DNA from: Myxococcales bacterium | GTDB lineage: Bacteria; Myxococcota_A; Polyangia; Polyangiales; Polyangiaceae | Length of the DNA: 41,226 bases | Direction of reading: 5' to 3' | Assembly: GCA_016212965.1 (NCBI GenBank) | Contig: JACRDA010000157.1 | Span: 1 to 41,226, forward strand | Shown: positions 31,573-41,226 of the stretch, one piece after another | Position numbering within the stretch: position 1 is the stretch's first letter | Layout: the number at the start of each line of letters is the position of its first letter | Position numbers and translations under genes: made by a program | The notes under the pieces: generated by a model | The model's input: the letters and a program-made list of their open reading frames with translations, nothing else | What the model was told of the DNA's origin: nothing | Databases searched by the model: none

Positions 31573-32400
31573 GTGACCGCGACCGCAGCCGCGACCGCGA
31601 CCGCGACCGACCGTGTGGCGCTGCGCTGGCTCGGGACGGCCGCGGTCCAGCTGCGCCACGGCGGCGAGGAGCTCGTGCTCGACCCGTTCCTCTCGCGCGG
31701 GCCGGGCGCCGAGCCCGTGATCCGCACGCGCCCCGAGGACCTGGCGCGGGCGTCGCTCGTGGTCGTGTCGCACGGTCACTTCGACCACGTGATGGACGCG
31801 CCCGCCGTCGCGCGCGCCTCCGGGGCGCGCGTCGTCGCACCGCGCGGCGCCTGCGCGGCGCTCGTCCGGGACGGCGTGCCCCAGGACCGGCTGCTCGCCG
31901 CCGAGGATCACCCCGAGCTCGCCTTCGGCGGCGGACGGCTCCGGCTCGTGCCCACGCGCCACATCCGCTTCGACGCCCGCATGGTGGCGCGCACGACGGC
32001 GCGCGTGCTCCGGGCCGGCCTCGCGCGCACCTTGCTCGGCCTCGCGTGGCGCCACCCGATCGGCGGCAACTTCGAGGTCCTGCTCGAGCTCGGCCGCGAG
32101 CGCGTGCTCTTCTCGGGCAGCGGCGGCGGCGACTTCGACGCGCTCGCGCGCCTGCGACCGACGACGTTTCTCTTGCCCTTTGCGGGGCGCTCCGACGTCG
32201 TCGACTACTACCTCGCCCGGCTCCGCAAGCTCCGGCCGCGCACGGTCGTGCTGCACCACTTCGACGACTTCTACCCCGGCTTCGCCGAGCGCTACCCGAT
32301 CGAGGCCCTGCAGGCGCGCATGGCGGCCGAGCTACCCGAGGTGCGCGTCGTCGTGCCGGAGCCGGAGCGCTGGCTCGAGCTCGAGGCGAGCGCGATCTAA
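31573..32400 (+). CDS. Metallo-beta-lactamase-fold hydrolase (UlaG-like)
   Basis: A 275-residue protein. LRWLGTAAVQLRHGGEELVLDPFLSR near 17-42 is the opening strand pair of UlaG/YtnP-like MBL proteins. VSHGHFDHVMDAP at 66-78 gives His67, His69, Asp71 and His72 of the HxHxDH metal site. LVPTRHIRFDARM near 128 and TVVLHHFDDF near 228 contribute the remaining His ligands. The substrate is unknown; related proteins hydrolyse lactones, phosphodiesters or N-acyl-phosphatidylethanolamine. The N-terminus (TATAAATATAT) is encoded by short hexamer repeats and may be non-structural. The GTG at 31573 is used. Confidence 0.78.
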   Translation: MTATAAATATATDRVALRWLGTAAVQLRHGGEELVLDPFLSRGPGAEPVIRTRPEDLARASLVVVSHGHFDHVMDAPAVARASGARVVAPRGACAALVRDGVPQDRLLAAEDHPELAFGGGRLRLVPTRHIRFDARMVARTTARVLRAGLARTLLGLAWRHPIGGNFEVLLELGRERVLFSGSGGGDFDALARLRPTTFLLPFAGRSDVVDYYLARLRKLRPRTVVLHHFDDFYPGFAERYPIEALQARMAAELPEVRVVVPEPERWLELEASAI

Positions 32401-32419
32401 GGGACCGGAAGGAAGTCGG

Positions 32420-32491
<72 letters not shown>

Positions 32492-32503
32492 AGCGGTTCC
32501 GGC

Positions 32504-32532
32504 TAGGTAGTCAGCGTGGGCGCGCGTGTCAA
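32504..32532 (-). promoter_or_regulatory. Promoter of tRNA-Gly
   Basis: A perfect TTGACA (32527-32532, minus strand) and TACCTA (32504-32509) are separated by exactly 17 bases, with the tRNA's first base 12 bases past the -10. It overlaps the start region of the rightward Cys-cluster gene at 32516. Confidence 0.65.
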
Positions 32533-33073
32533 GCATTCGGTCTCGGGCGGCGGGGCGCGCGCGCGCGGGGCGCTCCGGGCGGGCGTCGCGGACCGCGCGC
32601 GCGAGACCGGCCTCTGCGCCGAGCTCGAGGGCCTGTATGCGCGGCTCGACGCCGTCTTCGCAGGCTCGAGCTGCCCGGCGAGCACCGAGTGCTGCCGCCC
32701 GGGCCTGTTCGGCCGCGAGCCCTACGTGACGAGCCTCGAGCTCGCCCTGCTCGGGCGGGCCGTCGCCCGGCGTGGCGGCGAGCTCGCGCCGGCCCGGCGC
32801 GCGTTGCCCCTCGCCGCCGCCGCGGTCACCGCCCCCGAGCAGGGCCTCATCTGCTCGCTGCTCGATCGCGACGGGCGCTGCAGCGTGTACGCCGCGCGCC
32901 CCTTCGGCTGCCGCAGCTTCTTCTGCGAGCGGGCGAGCCACGACCGGCGCGTGCCGCACCGCGAGGTCCAGGCCCTGGTGCGCGAGCTCGAGGCGCTCGC
33001 CCGCCGCTTCGACCCGTCGGGCGCCGTCGGCCGCCCGCTGTCACGCGCGCTCGCGGGCCCGCGGCGCGTGTAG
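32516..33073 (+). CDS. YkgJ-like Cys-cluster (zinc/iron-chelating) domain protein
   Basis: A 185-residue soluble protein. Two cysteine groups are visible: CPASTECCRPGLFGREPYVT near 53-72 and CSLLDRDGRCSVYAARPFGCRSFFC near 113-137. The second matches the conserved C-x(7)-C-x(8)-C-R-x(3)-C pattern with the 'RP..CR' core of the YkgJ/CxxCxxCC family, which may bind zinc or an Fe-S cluster. Biochemical function is unknown. The GTG at 32516 is the longest start; the first 20 residues are Arg/Gly-rich, so a later start is possible. Its 5' end overlaps the leftward tRNA promoter. Confidence 0.72.
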   Translation: MGARVKHSVSGGGARARGALRAGVADRARETGLCAELEGLYARLDAVFAGSSCPASTECCRPGLFGREPYVTSLELALLGRAVARRGGELAPARRALPLAAAAVTAPEQGLICSLLDRDGRCSVYAARPFGCRSFFCERASHDRRVPHREVQALVRELEALARRFDPSGAVGRPLSRALAGPRRV

Positions 33074-33184
33074 AGCTTCCGCTACGTGGTCGCCCCAGAG
33101 CGTCGCGGCAAAACGATCCCAGCGCGCGCAAGAACGTCCCAACCCCGCGCGTTGCTGCAGGCGCGCTCGGGAACCCGCGCCCCG

Positions 33185-33574
33185 CTACTTCTTGGCGAAC
33201 CCGCGGACCTGCGCGCGCAGCGCCTTGACGACGGCCCGCTTCTTGTCGAGGTCGGGATTCGGGGGCATCGTGCTGCTCTTGCCCACGGCCGGCCCACCGC
33301 CAAGGATGATCTTTTCGATCTGCTCGTCCGTCACGGACTTCTGCCACTCGGCCGAGGTGTAGTCGCGCGGCTTCGGGTCGAGGGCGGCGGCGCCGGGGCC
33401 GTCGCCCTTGCCCGAGGTGCCGTGGCAGGGGGCGCAGCGCACGGCGAAGATCTCCTTCGCCTCGTTGACCGCGCTCGCGGGCAGATCCTCGCCACCGCCG
33501 CAGCCGCCGTGCGCCGCGCCGGAGCCGACCAGCGCCGCTGCCCCGAAAACCCATGCCGTCATCGAACGCCGCAT
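33185..33574 (-). CDS. Exported monohaem c-type cytochrome
   Basis: A 129-residue protein starting MRRSMTAWVFGAAALVG at 33574, with a signal peptide of about 23 residues; an in-frame ATG two codons upstream at 33580 is the alternative, but the GAGGAG site is better spaced for 33574. CAPCH (Cys47, Cys50, His51) is the haem attachment site and Met103 in STMPPNP the distal ligand. The fold and size are class I, cytochrome c/cbb3-subunit-III-like. A Cys at 25 right after the signal peptide may be lipidated. It lies 153 bases downstream of the Rieske oxygenase gene on the same strand, so it may supply electrons to that enzyme, though that is inference. Confidence 0.85.
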   Translation of the reverse strand: MRRSMTAWVFGAAALVGSGAAHGGCGGGEDLPASAVNEAKEIFAVRCAPCHGTSGKGDGPGAAALDPKPRDYTSAEWQKSVTDEQIEKIILGGGPAVGKSSTMPPNPDLDKKRAVVKALRAQVRGFAKK

Positions 33575-33727
33575 GACCATCGCTCCTCGCTCCTGTTTGC
33601 AGACCCCCCGGGGCCCGCCGAAGCAAGGAGGAGGCCATGGCAGCAAGACATGGGCTTCCGGTGTGTGCGGGCGCCGAGCTGAGCGTCCATCGATGCCGAG
33701 CTCTTGCATGCGTCTTCGACCGTCGAC

Positions 33728-34930
33728 CTAGACGACGAGCTCCACCTCGGTGCGCTCCGCGCTCGTGGGCTCGGCGCGCTCGGCCGACCGGAGCAGGCGC
33801 CAGATGTGGCGGCCGAGCACGTCGATGTCCGTCGACACGAACTGCTCGCCGCCGAAGCGCCGGATGGTCTCGGTCTGGCGCCGCAGGATGCGCGCGTCCT
33901 GCTGGAAGACGCGCATCGCGAGCGGCTTCAAGAAGGGCCGCACGAGCCAGCCCGGGATGCGCAGCCGGAAGGCGACGACCGCGTGGATGCGCGTCACGAA
34001 GTCCGAGACCGGGGTCATCGCGGTGTCGACGAAGAAGTGGTTCTCGGTGCCGATGCGGTACTCGACCTGGGCGATCGACGGCAAGAGGAAGCGGTCGAAG
34101 TGGGTCACCATTCCGCCCGACGGCGAGAGGATGCGCGCCACGAGCCCGGTCGGCCGCGGCTCGCCCACGTACTCGGCGACCACGCGGTCGGCGCTGCGGT
34201 CGACGAGGGCGCGGAGCGTGATGCCGCGGCTCTCGTTGCGGAACAGGCCGCGGTGCAGGAACGCCGTGTGCGGCACGTCGAGCGCGTTCTCGAGCGTCGA
34301 GAACAGCGTCGCCTCGGCCACCACCGTCTGCCGCGCCACCGTGTAGCCGGGCTTGCCCACGTAGGCGAAGCGATGGGGCTCGCTCTTCGGGTCCTCGCCG
34401 AGCGTCGGGTACACCCACACGAAGCCGTCCTGCTCGACGGTGGGAAAGGCTGGCGCGCGCCGCCCCTTGCCCTCGGAGGGCCCGCACAGGCTCGGCACGT
34501 GGCGGCACACGCCGGCGCCGTCGAACCGCCAGCCGTGGTAGCGGCACTCGAGCCGTCCGCCGACGACGGTCCCGAGCGACAAGGGCACGTTCCGGTGGGG
34601 GCAGCGGTCGAGCAGGGCGCCCGCCCGGCCCGCGCCGTCGCGGAACAGCACCATCGGGATGCCGAGCACGGTGCAGGCGCGCGGCTTGTTCCGGAGCTTC
34701 CTGCTCGTCGCGGCCACGTACCAGGCGCTCGTGACGCGCGCGACCGAGGCGCGGCCCTTGCCGAAGAGCGGCAGGAGCTTGTCGCCGAGGGCGGTGCCGC
34801 GCGCGGCATCGTCGGCCTCGAAGCCGAGCGGCTGCCCGCCGTCGGCGCGCGGCGGCTCGTCGGACGCAAGGGTCTCCCCGCGCACGGCGCGGTCGTCCGC
34901 ACCGCCGCGCTCGCCGAGCGACGGATCCAT
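33728..34930 (-). CDS. Rieske non-haem iron oxygenase, alpha subunit
   Basis: A 400-residue oxygenase. The Rieske [2Fe-2S] centre is CPHRNVPLSLG (Cys110, His112) and ECRYHGWRFDG (Cys129, His132), with the normal spacing of C-x-H-x16-C-x2-H. The mononuclear iron site ENALDVPHTAFLH gives Asp218, His221 and His226, with Asn215 two positions before the bridging Asp. The catalytic domain follows to residue 395. The N-terminal 55 residues are extra and low in secondary structure. This is like pheophorbide a oxygenase and cholesterol 7-desaturase-type single-component oxygenases, but the substrate cannot be read. No reductase or ferredoxin gene is adjacent; the nearest electron carrier is the c-type cytochrome gene downstream. 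Confidence 0.87.
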   Translation of the reverse strand: MDPSLGERGGADDRAVRGETLASDEPPRADGGQPLGFEADDAARGTALGDKLLPLFGKGRASVARVTSAWYVAATSRKLRNKPRACTVLGIPMVLFRDGAGRAGALLDRCPHRNVPLSLGTVVGGRLECRYHGWRFDGAGVCRHVPSLCGPSEGKGRRAPAFPTVEQDGFVWVYPTLGEDPKSEPHRFAYVGKPGYTVARQTVVAEATLFSTLENALDVPHTAFLHRGLFRNESRGITLRALVDRSADRVVAEYVGEPRPTGLVARILSPSGGMVTHFDRFLLPSIAQVEYRIGTENHFFVDTAMTPVSDFVTRIHAVVAFRLRIPGWLVRPFLKPLAMRVFQQDARILRRQTETIRRFGGEQFVSTDIDVLGRHIWRLLRSAERAEPTSAERTEVELVV

Positions 34931-34966
34931 GACGTGCCTTTAGCGCATCCGGGCACCCGGGGGCAC

Positions 34967-36256
34967 TCAAGGGTCCACGACGCGCCCCGCGAACAGCACG
35001 AGGCCCGTCTGCGTGTCGCGGACGAAGAACAGGAACGGGTGGTCCGCGACGAACGTGGGCGCGTCGGCGCGCGGCACGCGCACGCCCATGGTCATGGCCG
35101 TCGCGGTCGCCGCGGCCGCCTCGGTGCCCGCCTCGTCCATCGCGACGAAGGCCTTGTGCACGACGTCGTCGAGGTGGAAACCGGCGCCGTCCCCCACGCC
35201 CGAGAAGTCGGCGCCGGCGCCGAAGGCGAGCGGCATGCCGAGCGCGGCGAGGTGAGCGCCGAGCGACAGGCTCGCCGCCGGCTCGAGCCGGAAGCGCGGT
35301 AGCGTGACGTCGACCTCGGTCGGTCCGAGGGCGGCGACCCAGCTCGCGAGGGCGGCGGCGTCGAGCCGGGCCTCGAGCGCCGCGAGGCCGGCGGCGTCCT
35401 TCGGCAGGACGAACAGGGTCGCGAAGCGGCCGCCTCGGTAGGCGAGCTCGCAGAGCTCGGCGTCCGGGGTCGCGGCGTAGCGGGCCTCGCTCTGCTCGCG
35501 CATGAGCGGCACGTCGTGCGGGCCCTTGCCGGGGCTCGCGAACGGCCCGGGGCGCGTGTGGTCGAGGTCGAAGGGGTGCGCCCAGCTCGCCTTGAGGTAG
35601 AGCGCGTTGACGAGCACGAGCGAGGTCGCGCTGCTCACCGAGCCGAGCGGCATGAGGTCCGTGATGCGGCCCGCCGTCTGCTCGGCGACCCAGTCGTTGA
35701 TGCGCGCGCGCTCGGCCTCGGCCGCGCCGAGGAAATCGCTCGGCGCGAGCTCGCCGCCGTAGCGGCGGGCCGTCAGCTCGAGGAACGCGGGATCGAAGCG
35801 CAGGCTGCGCTCCCCGAACAGGCGGTCGACGACCCGGAGCGTGGGAGCCTCCGGTTCGCGGACGAGCGCCTGGTAGCCCGCGAGCACCGACGCCCAGGCC
35901 GCGTGCAGGGCCGCGCCGTCGGCGGGCAGGTGCAGGGTGTCGCGCATCTGCTGCGCGGTCTCGCCGCGCGCCCCCGCGTACGTCATGGCGAGCGCGAGGG
36001 CGATGCTCGCGGGCGAGAAGGCGAGGTTCCCCTCGGCGCTCCGCAGCCGCTCGTAGAGGTCGAGCCCGAAGGCATTGGCGGCGCGCACGGCGGCGTCGCT
36101 CGTGCCCGACGCCTCGATGGCCGGGCCGGGGGGCACCGGCGCGAGCGGGCTCGGGGCCGGCGCCGGGCCGGCGGGGTCGTTCGGCAGGGGCTGCTCGGCG
36201 CTGGTGCAGCCGAGGACGAGCCAGGACGCGAGGGCGAGGGTGGCGAGGCTACGCAT
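34967..36256 (-). CDS. Serpin-family protease inhibitor, lipoprotein
   Basis: A 429-residue serpin. A signal peptide with lipobox VLGC (Cys17) is followed by a Pro/Ala-rich spacer of about 35 residues. The serpin fold then runs from about 58: NLAFSPASIALALAMTYAGARGETAQQM (the serpin helix B-D motif), LVLVNALYLKASWAHPFD near 215, and HPFLFFVRDTQTGLVLFAGRVVDP at the end. The reactive loop starts at Glu375: GTEAAAATATAMTMGVRV fits the inhibitory hinge (P15 Gly, P14 Thr, P12-P9 Ala), so it is probably inhibitory. By the alpha-1-antitrypsin count the P1 residue is Gly391 or the neighbouring Met390, which suggests an elastase- or subtilisin-like target. Outer-membrane anchoring is inferred. Confidence 0.93.
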   Translation of the reverse strand: MRSLATLALASWLVLGCTSAEQPLPNDPAGPAPAPSPLAPVPPGPAIEASGTSDAAVRAANAFGLDLYERLRSAEGNLAFSPASIALALAMTYAGARGETAQQMRDTLHLPADGAALHAAWASVLAGYQALVREPEAPTLRVVDRLFGERSLRFDPAFLELTARRYGGELAPSDFLGAAEAERARINDWVAEQTAGRITDLMPLGSVSSATSLVLVNALYLKASWAHPFDLDHTRPGPFASPGKGPHDVPLMREQSEARYAATPDAELCELAYRGGRFATLFVLPKDAAGLAALEARLDAAALASWVAALGPTEVDVTLPRFRLEPAASLSLGAHLAALGMPLAFGAGADFSGVGDGAGFHLDDVVHKAFVAMDEAGTEAAAATATAMTMGVRVPRADAPTFVADHPFLFFVRDTQTGLVLFAGRVVDP

Positions 36257-36353
36257 GGGGGTTCTCCGTGGGGCGGCAGCACGACTGGCGCCGTCTCGAG
36301 GTCTCGGCCGATGGACGGCCCGTGCGGCGACGAGCTGCAGGCCGCGGCCGCCT

Positions 36354-36395
36354 CGTGACCGAACGATGGGCAGCCGCGCGCGCCGTGACCGAACG
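36354..36395. repeat. Imperfect ~30-base tandem duplication
   Basis: CGTGACCGAACG occurs at 36354-36365 and 36384-36395, with GCAGCCGCG also repeated in each unit (about 36370 and 36401). The region lies upstream of the chosen start of the PLP enzyme. In its frame it would encode VTERWAAARA followed by VTERLRSRER, so the coding region might extend back to the GTG at 36355. Confidence 0.6.
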
Positions 36396-36447
36396 GCTAC
36401 GCAGCCGCGAGCGGCGCCGGGAGCGCGTGCGCGCTATCCTCCGGCTC

Positions 36448-37623
36448 ATGGGAGAGCTGGGGAGCGGCCCGGGGGCCGCCGCCGTGGGCGTGGTGCGCCC
36501 GGCGCACGAGCGCGCGCGTCGCGCCGTCGCATCGCCCTGCCCCGCGCCGCTCGCCCCGGCGCGCGAGCCCCTGCTCTTCGCCGAGCTGCCGGCCCTGCGC
36601 ACCCTGCCCTTTCAGCCGCTCGCGCACCTGCCGACGCCCGTCGAGCCGGCCCTCGCGTGCGCCGCCTACCTCGGGCGCGACGACGTGTGGATGAAGCGCG
36701 ACGACCTCGTCTCGCCGCTCTACGGGGGCAACAAGGTGCGGCGCTACGAGCTCTTGCTCGCGGCGGCGCTCGCCACCGGCAGGCGCCGCGTGCTCACGGT
36801 CGGGGGCACGGGCTCGACCCAGGTCACCGCCACGGCGCTCTTCGGACGCGCGCTCGGCCTCGGCGTGCGCGCGGTCGCCTTCGAGCAACCGCTCACGCGC
36901 TTCGTGCGCCGGGCCTTGCTCGCGAACGCCGCGGCCGCAGCGGAGCTCGTGCCCGGCGGGGGCTACTTCGGCGCCTTCGCGCGCACCGTGCTGGAGCTCC
37001 TCCGCGCGCGGGACACCTCGTTCGTCGCCCCCGGCGCCTCGAGCCCGCTCGCGAACCTCGGCTACGTGGACGCCCTGTTCGAGCTCGACCTGCAGGTGCG
37101 CGCCGGCCTCGTGCCGCGGCCGGACGTCATCGTGCTCCCCACGGGGAGCGCGGGCACGCTCGCGGGCCTGCTCGCGGGCGCCTGGTACCTCGACTGGCCG
37201 CTCGAGATCGTGGGGGTCGCCGTCGCGACGCGCGCGGCCTGCAACCGCGCGACCGTCGGGCTCGTCGCCTGGCGCACGCGCCGCCTCCTCGCCCGTCACG
37301 CGCCCGCGCTCGGGCGCCGCCGGCACGCTCCGTGCTTTCGTCTGTTCCACGGCGCCCTCGGCCGCGGCTACGGGCACCCGACGCCGGACGCGGTCGCCGC
37401 GCTGCCCGAGATCGAACGGCTCACGGGCGCGCCCGGCGAGGTGACCTACAGCGCCAAGGCCCTCGTCGGCGCGCGCGCCGTGTGTCGCGACCCCCGCTAT
37501 CGCAGAAAGCACATCCTCTTGTGGAACACGCTCTCCTCGACCCTCCCCCCGGCGCCCGAGAGCGCCCGCGCCCTCTTGCCCCCGGCCCTCGCGCGGCTGC
37601 TCGACGGCGAGCCGGTGGCCTGA
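36448..37623 (+). CDS. PLP-dependent enzyme, ACC deaminase/D-cysteine desulfhydrase family
   Basis: A fold-type II PLP enzyme of 391 residues. DVWMKRDDLVSPLYGGNKVRRYE near 82-104 carries the Schiff-base lysine in GGNK. VLTVGGTGSTQVTATA near 120 and VLPTGSAGTLAGLLAG near 233 are the phosphate-binding glycine-rich segments. The family splits ammonia or H2S from 1-aminocyclopropane-1-carboxylate or D-cysteine; which one cannot be told. The core family begins near residue 55, so the N-terminal 50 residues are an extension. The ATG at 36448 is used, but an in-frame GTG at 36355 would extend it further through a repeated VTER segment. It is divergent from the serpin gene and convergent with the Rel gene. 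Confidence 0.82.
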   Translation: MGELGSGPGAAAVGVVRPAHERARRAVASPCPAPLAPAREPLLFAELPALRTLPFQPLAHLPTPVEPALACAAYLGRDDVWMKRDDLVSPLYGGNKVRRYELLLAAALATGRRRVLTVGGTGSTQVTATALFGRALGLGVRAVAFEQPLTRFVRRALLANAAAAAELVPGGGYFGAFARTVLELLRARDTSFVAPGASSPLANLGYVDALFELDLQVRAGLVPRPDVIVLPTGSAGTLAGLLAGAWYLDWPLEIVGVAVATRAACNRATVGLVAWRTRRLLARHAPALGRRRHAPCFRLFHGALGRGYGHPTPDAVAALPEIERLTGAPGEVTYSAKALVGARAVCRDPRYRRKHILLWNTLSSTLPPAPESARALLPPALARLLDGEPVA

Positions 37624-37676
37624 CGGCGAGCCTCGGTGCCGCGCTCCTCGCCAGGGGTGGGACGGCCGAGCGCCCG

Positions 37677-39839
<2,163 letters not shown>

Positions 39840-39875
39840 GCGGTTTGTCCCGGCTCCAGGAAGGAGCGAAGAGTA

Positions 39876-39905
39876 AAGCTAGCACCCGGAGACGCAGTGC
39901 GGCAA
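39876..39905 (-). promoter_or_regulatory. Candidate promoter for rel
   Basis: On the minus strand TTGCCG (39900-39905) and TAGCTT (39876-39881) are 18 bases apart; the -35 matches four and the -10 three of six positions. It lies about 37 bases upstream of the GTG at 39839, in a relatively AT-rich stretch between divergent genes. Confidence 0.3.
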
Positions 39906-39936
39906 TTCGGCCACCTGCGGCGGGACGAGGCGCGGC

Positions 39937-41136
39937 ATGAAGGCAGCTACGGACGGGGGCACGGCGGCGCCGCTCGGCGTCTACGTCCACTTCCCCTACT
40001 GCGAGCGCGTCTGCCCCTACTGCGACTTCGTCGTGGCCGGCCGGGCGCGCGCGCGCATCGACCACCGAGGCTACGCCGACGCCGTCCTCGCGGAGCTCGC
40101 GCGGCGCGGGCAGGCCCTCGCGGGCCGGCCGCTCGCGAGCGTGTACTTCGGCGGGGGCACGCCTTCGCTCTGGGAGCCGCGCGAGGTCGGGCGCGTGCTC
40201 GAGGCCATCGTGCGGCGGGCCGGCTCGACGAGCGATCTCCTCGAGGTGACGCTCGAGGCCAATCCGTCGTCCCTCGACCTCGCGACCGCGCGGGCCCTCG
40301 TCGCGGCGGGCGTCGACCGGCTGAGCCTCGGCGTGCAGTCGCTCGACGCGGGCCGGCTCGCGTTCCTCGGGCGCGACCACGATCCGGCGGGCGCACGCGC
40401 CGCGGTCGAGGCCGCCCTCCGCTCCGGGGCGCGCTCGGTGAACGTCGATCTCATCTTCGGCGTCGCGACGGCCGACGGCGTCGAGACCCCCGACGAGGCC
40501 GCCCGCGAGGCGCGCGGCCTCGCGGCGCTCGGGCCGGAGCACGTCTCGGCCTACGCGCTCACCATCGAGGAGCGCACGCTCTTCGGCAAGCGCGCGCGCG
40601 CGGGCTCGCTGCCGCTCGCGCCCGAGGAGCACGTGGCGGAGAGCTTCGTCGCCGTCGCCGAGGCGCTCGAGGCGCAGGGCCTCGGCCACTACGAGGTGTC
40701 GAACTACGCCCGGCCCGGACGCGAGAGCCGCCACAACCTCGGCTACTGGCACGGCGGCGACTACCTCGGGCTCGGCTGCGGCGCCGTCGGGGCGCTCGCC
40801 CGACCGGACGGGAGCGCGCGACGCTACAAGAACGAGACGCGCGCTGCCGCCTACGTGCGCGCCGCGCTCGCGGGCGAGCCGCACGAGACCGAGAGCGAGG
40901 AGCTCGGCCCCGAGACGCGCCTGCGCGAGCGCATCCTGCTCGGCCTCCGGCTCGAGGAGGGCCTCGACCTCGAGGCGGCGGCGCACGCGCTCGGCGTCGA
41001 GCCCTGGCCCCCCGCCCGGCGCCGCGCGGCCGCGGAGCTCGAGGCGACGGGCCGTCTCACGCGCGAGGGCGGCCGGCTGCGCGTGCCGCGCGCGGCGCGC
41101 CTGTACACGGACGGGATCGCGGCGGCGCTGTTCTGA
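39937..41136 (+). CDS. hemW: HemW-like radical SAM protein (coproporphyrinogen III oxidase-like)
   Basis: A 399-residue radical SAM protein. YVHFPYCERVCPYCDF at 16-31 gives Cys22, Cys26 and Cys29 of the CxxxCxxC cluster, and YFGGGTPSLWEP near 69-80 is the SAM-binding glycine motif. The ANPSSLD, RLSLGVQSLD and ALTIEERT segments and the HNLGYWHGGDYLGLGCGA block near 266-283 follow the HemW family order. HemW proteins bind haem and are thought to act as haem chaperones rather than coproporphyrinogen oxidases. ATG at 39937. It overlaps no other gene. Confidence 0.88.
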   Translation: MKAATDGGTAAPLGVYVHFPYCERVCPYCDFVVAGRARARIDHRGYADAVLAELARRGQALAGRPLASVYFGGGTPSLWEPREVGRVLEAIVRRAGSTSDLLEVTLEANPSSLDLATARALVAAGVDRLSLGVQSLDAGRLAFLGRDHDPAGARAAVEAALRSGARSVNVDLIFGVATADGVETPDEAAREARGLAALGPEHVSAYALTIEERTLFGKRARAGSLPLAPEEHVAESFVAVAEALEAQGLGHYEVSNYARPGRESRHNLGYWHGGDYLGLGCGAVGALARPDGSARRYKNETRAAAYVRAALAGEPHETESEELGPETRLRERILLGLRLEEGLDLEAAAHALGVEPWPPARRRAAAELEATGRLTREGGRLRVPRAARLYTDGIAAALF

Positions 41137-41187
41137 GCGTGGTCAGACCCGCAGCTCGCGCCCCCGAGGAAAGAGACAGCCACGGAC

Positions 41188-41205
41188 CTCGGCGCGGGCG
41201 CCGAG
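41188..41205 (+). terminator. Candidate hairpin after the HemW-like gene
   Basis: CTCGGCGC and GCGCCGAG form a perfect eight-base inverted repeat with a two-base spacer, 51 bases after the HemW-like stop codon. A two-base loop would open two pairs in RNA. A short TTT run follows eight to ten bases later. It may instead be a DNA-binding palindrome for a gene beyond the window. Confidence 0.3.
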
Positions 41206-41226
41206 CCGCCCGGTTTGCCAAGGCAG

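Noticed and set aside
31574-31612. Hexamer repeats (GACCGC-like) at the start of the metallo-beta-lactamase-fold gene as a phase-variation tract
   Set aside because: A change by six bases keeps the frame, the repeats are imperfect, and the region is only an Ala/Thr-rich N-terminus.

Overview
The window is a very GC-rich bacterial chromosome segment (above 70% G+C by eye, nearly every third codon position G or C). I infer Myxococcota, Polyangiales-like. The support is a PknB-type Ser/Thr kinase, lipoproteins with Gly/Ser/Ala-rich linkers after the lipobox, a Cys-TM-Arg tail resembling MYXO-CTERM, a lipoprotein serpin, frequent GTG starts and many 4-base gene overlaps. The species cannot be named from the sequence.

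About 30 kb (1294-31008) is a surface-polysaccharide and nucleotide-sugar locus in short blocks on both strands. In order: a GT2 glycosyltransferase and an RgpF-like protein (1294-3049, +); a minus-strand block 9014-3018 with a small hypothetical protein, a methyltransferase, RmlB, RmlA and a large membrane protein with a GPI-ethanolamine-phosphate-transferase-like head; a Ser/Thr kinase (9095-10624, -); a coupled cassette of aminotransferase, Gfo/Idh dehydrogenase and hexapeptide acetyltransferase (10870-13628, +), which fits synthesis of a 2,3-diamino sugar nucleotide; two paralogous outer-membrane barrel proteins; a minus-strand operon of four overlapping genes (18851-15051) with a second aminotransferase, an epimerase, an acyltransferase and a GT4 glycosyltransferase; a Kelch lipoprotein; a coupled pair of polytopic membrane proteins (20325-23491, +); a lower-GC minus-strand trio (26051-23536) with a frameshifted FG-GAP/dimethylformamidase-like fusion, a WalW/WbmS-like deacetylase and an LpxD-like acyltransferase; a methyltransferase; a HEPN/MNT pair; a Wzx-type flippase; and RmlC-RmlD (31008-29579, -). 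RmlA, B, C and D are thus all present but split by 22 kb, and with RgpF they point to a rhamnose-containing glycan. A flippase is present, but no Wzy polymerase, O-antigen ligase or Wzm/Wzt exporter was recognised.

From 31.1 kb onward the content is general: a small Cys-containing lipoprotein, a metallo-beta-lactamase-fold protein, tRNA-Gly(GCC) with a good promoter, a Cys-cluster protein, a c-type cytochrome, a Rieske oxygenase, a lipoprotein serpin, a PLP enzyme of the ACC deaminase/D-cysteine desulfhydrase family, a bifunctional-type Rel/SpoT protein and a HemW-like radical SAM protein. The left edge cuts a PrsW-like membrane protein whose protease motifs are degenerate.

The points most worth a second look are the GPI-EtnP-transferase-like enzyme, the frameshifted fusion coupled to a deacetylase and an LpxD-like gene in a lower-GC patch, the diamino-sugar cassette, the degenerate PrsW, and hairpins placed exactly at convergent stop codons. 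I did not find a wholly new multi-gene system that I could defend from sequence alone.
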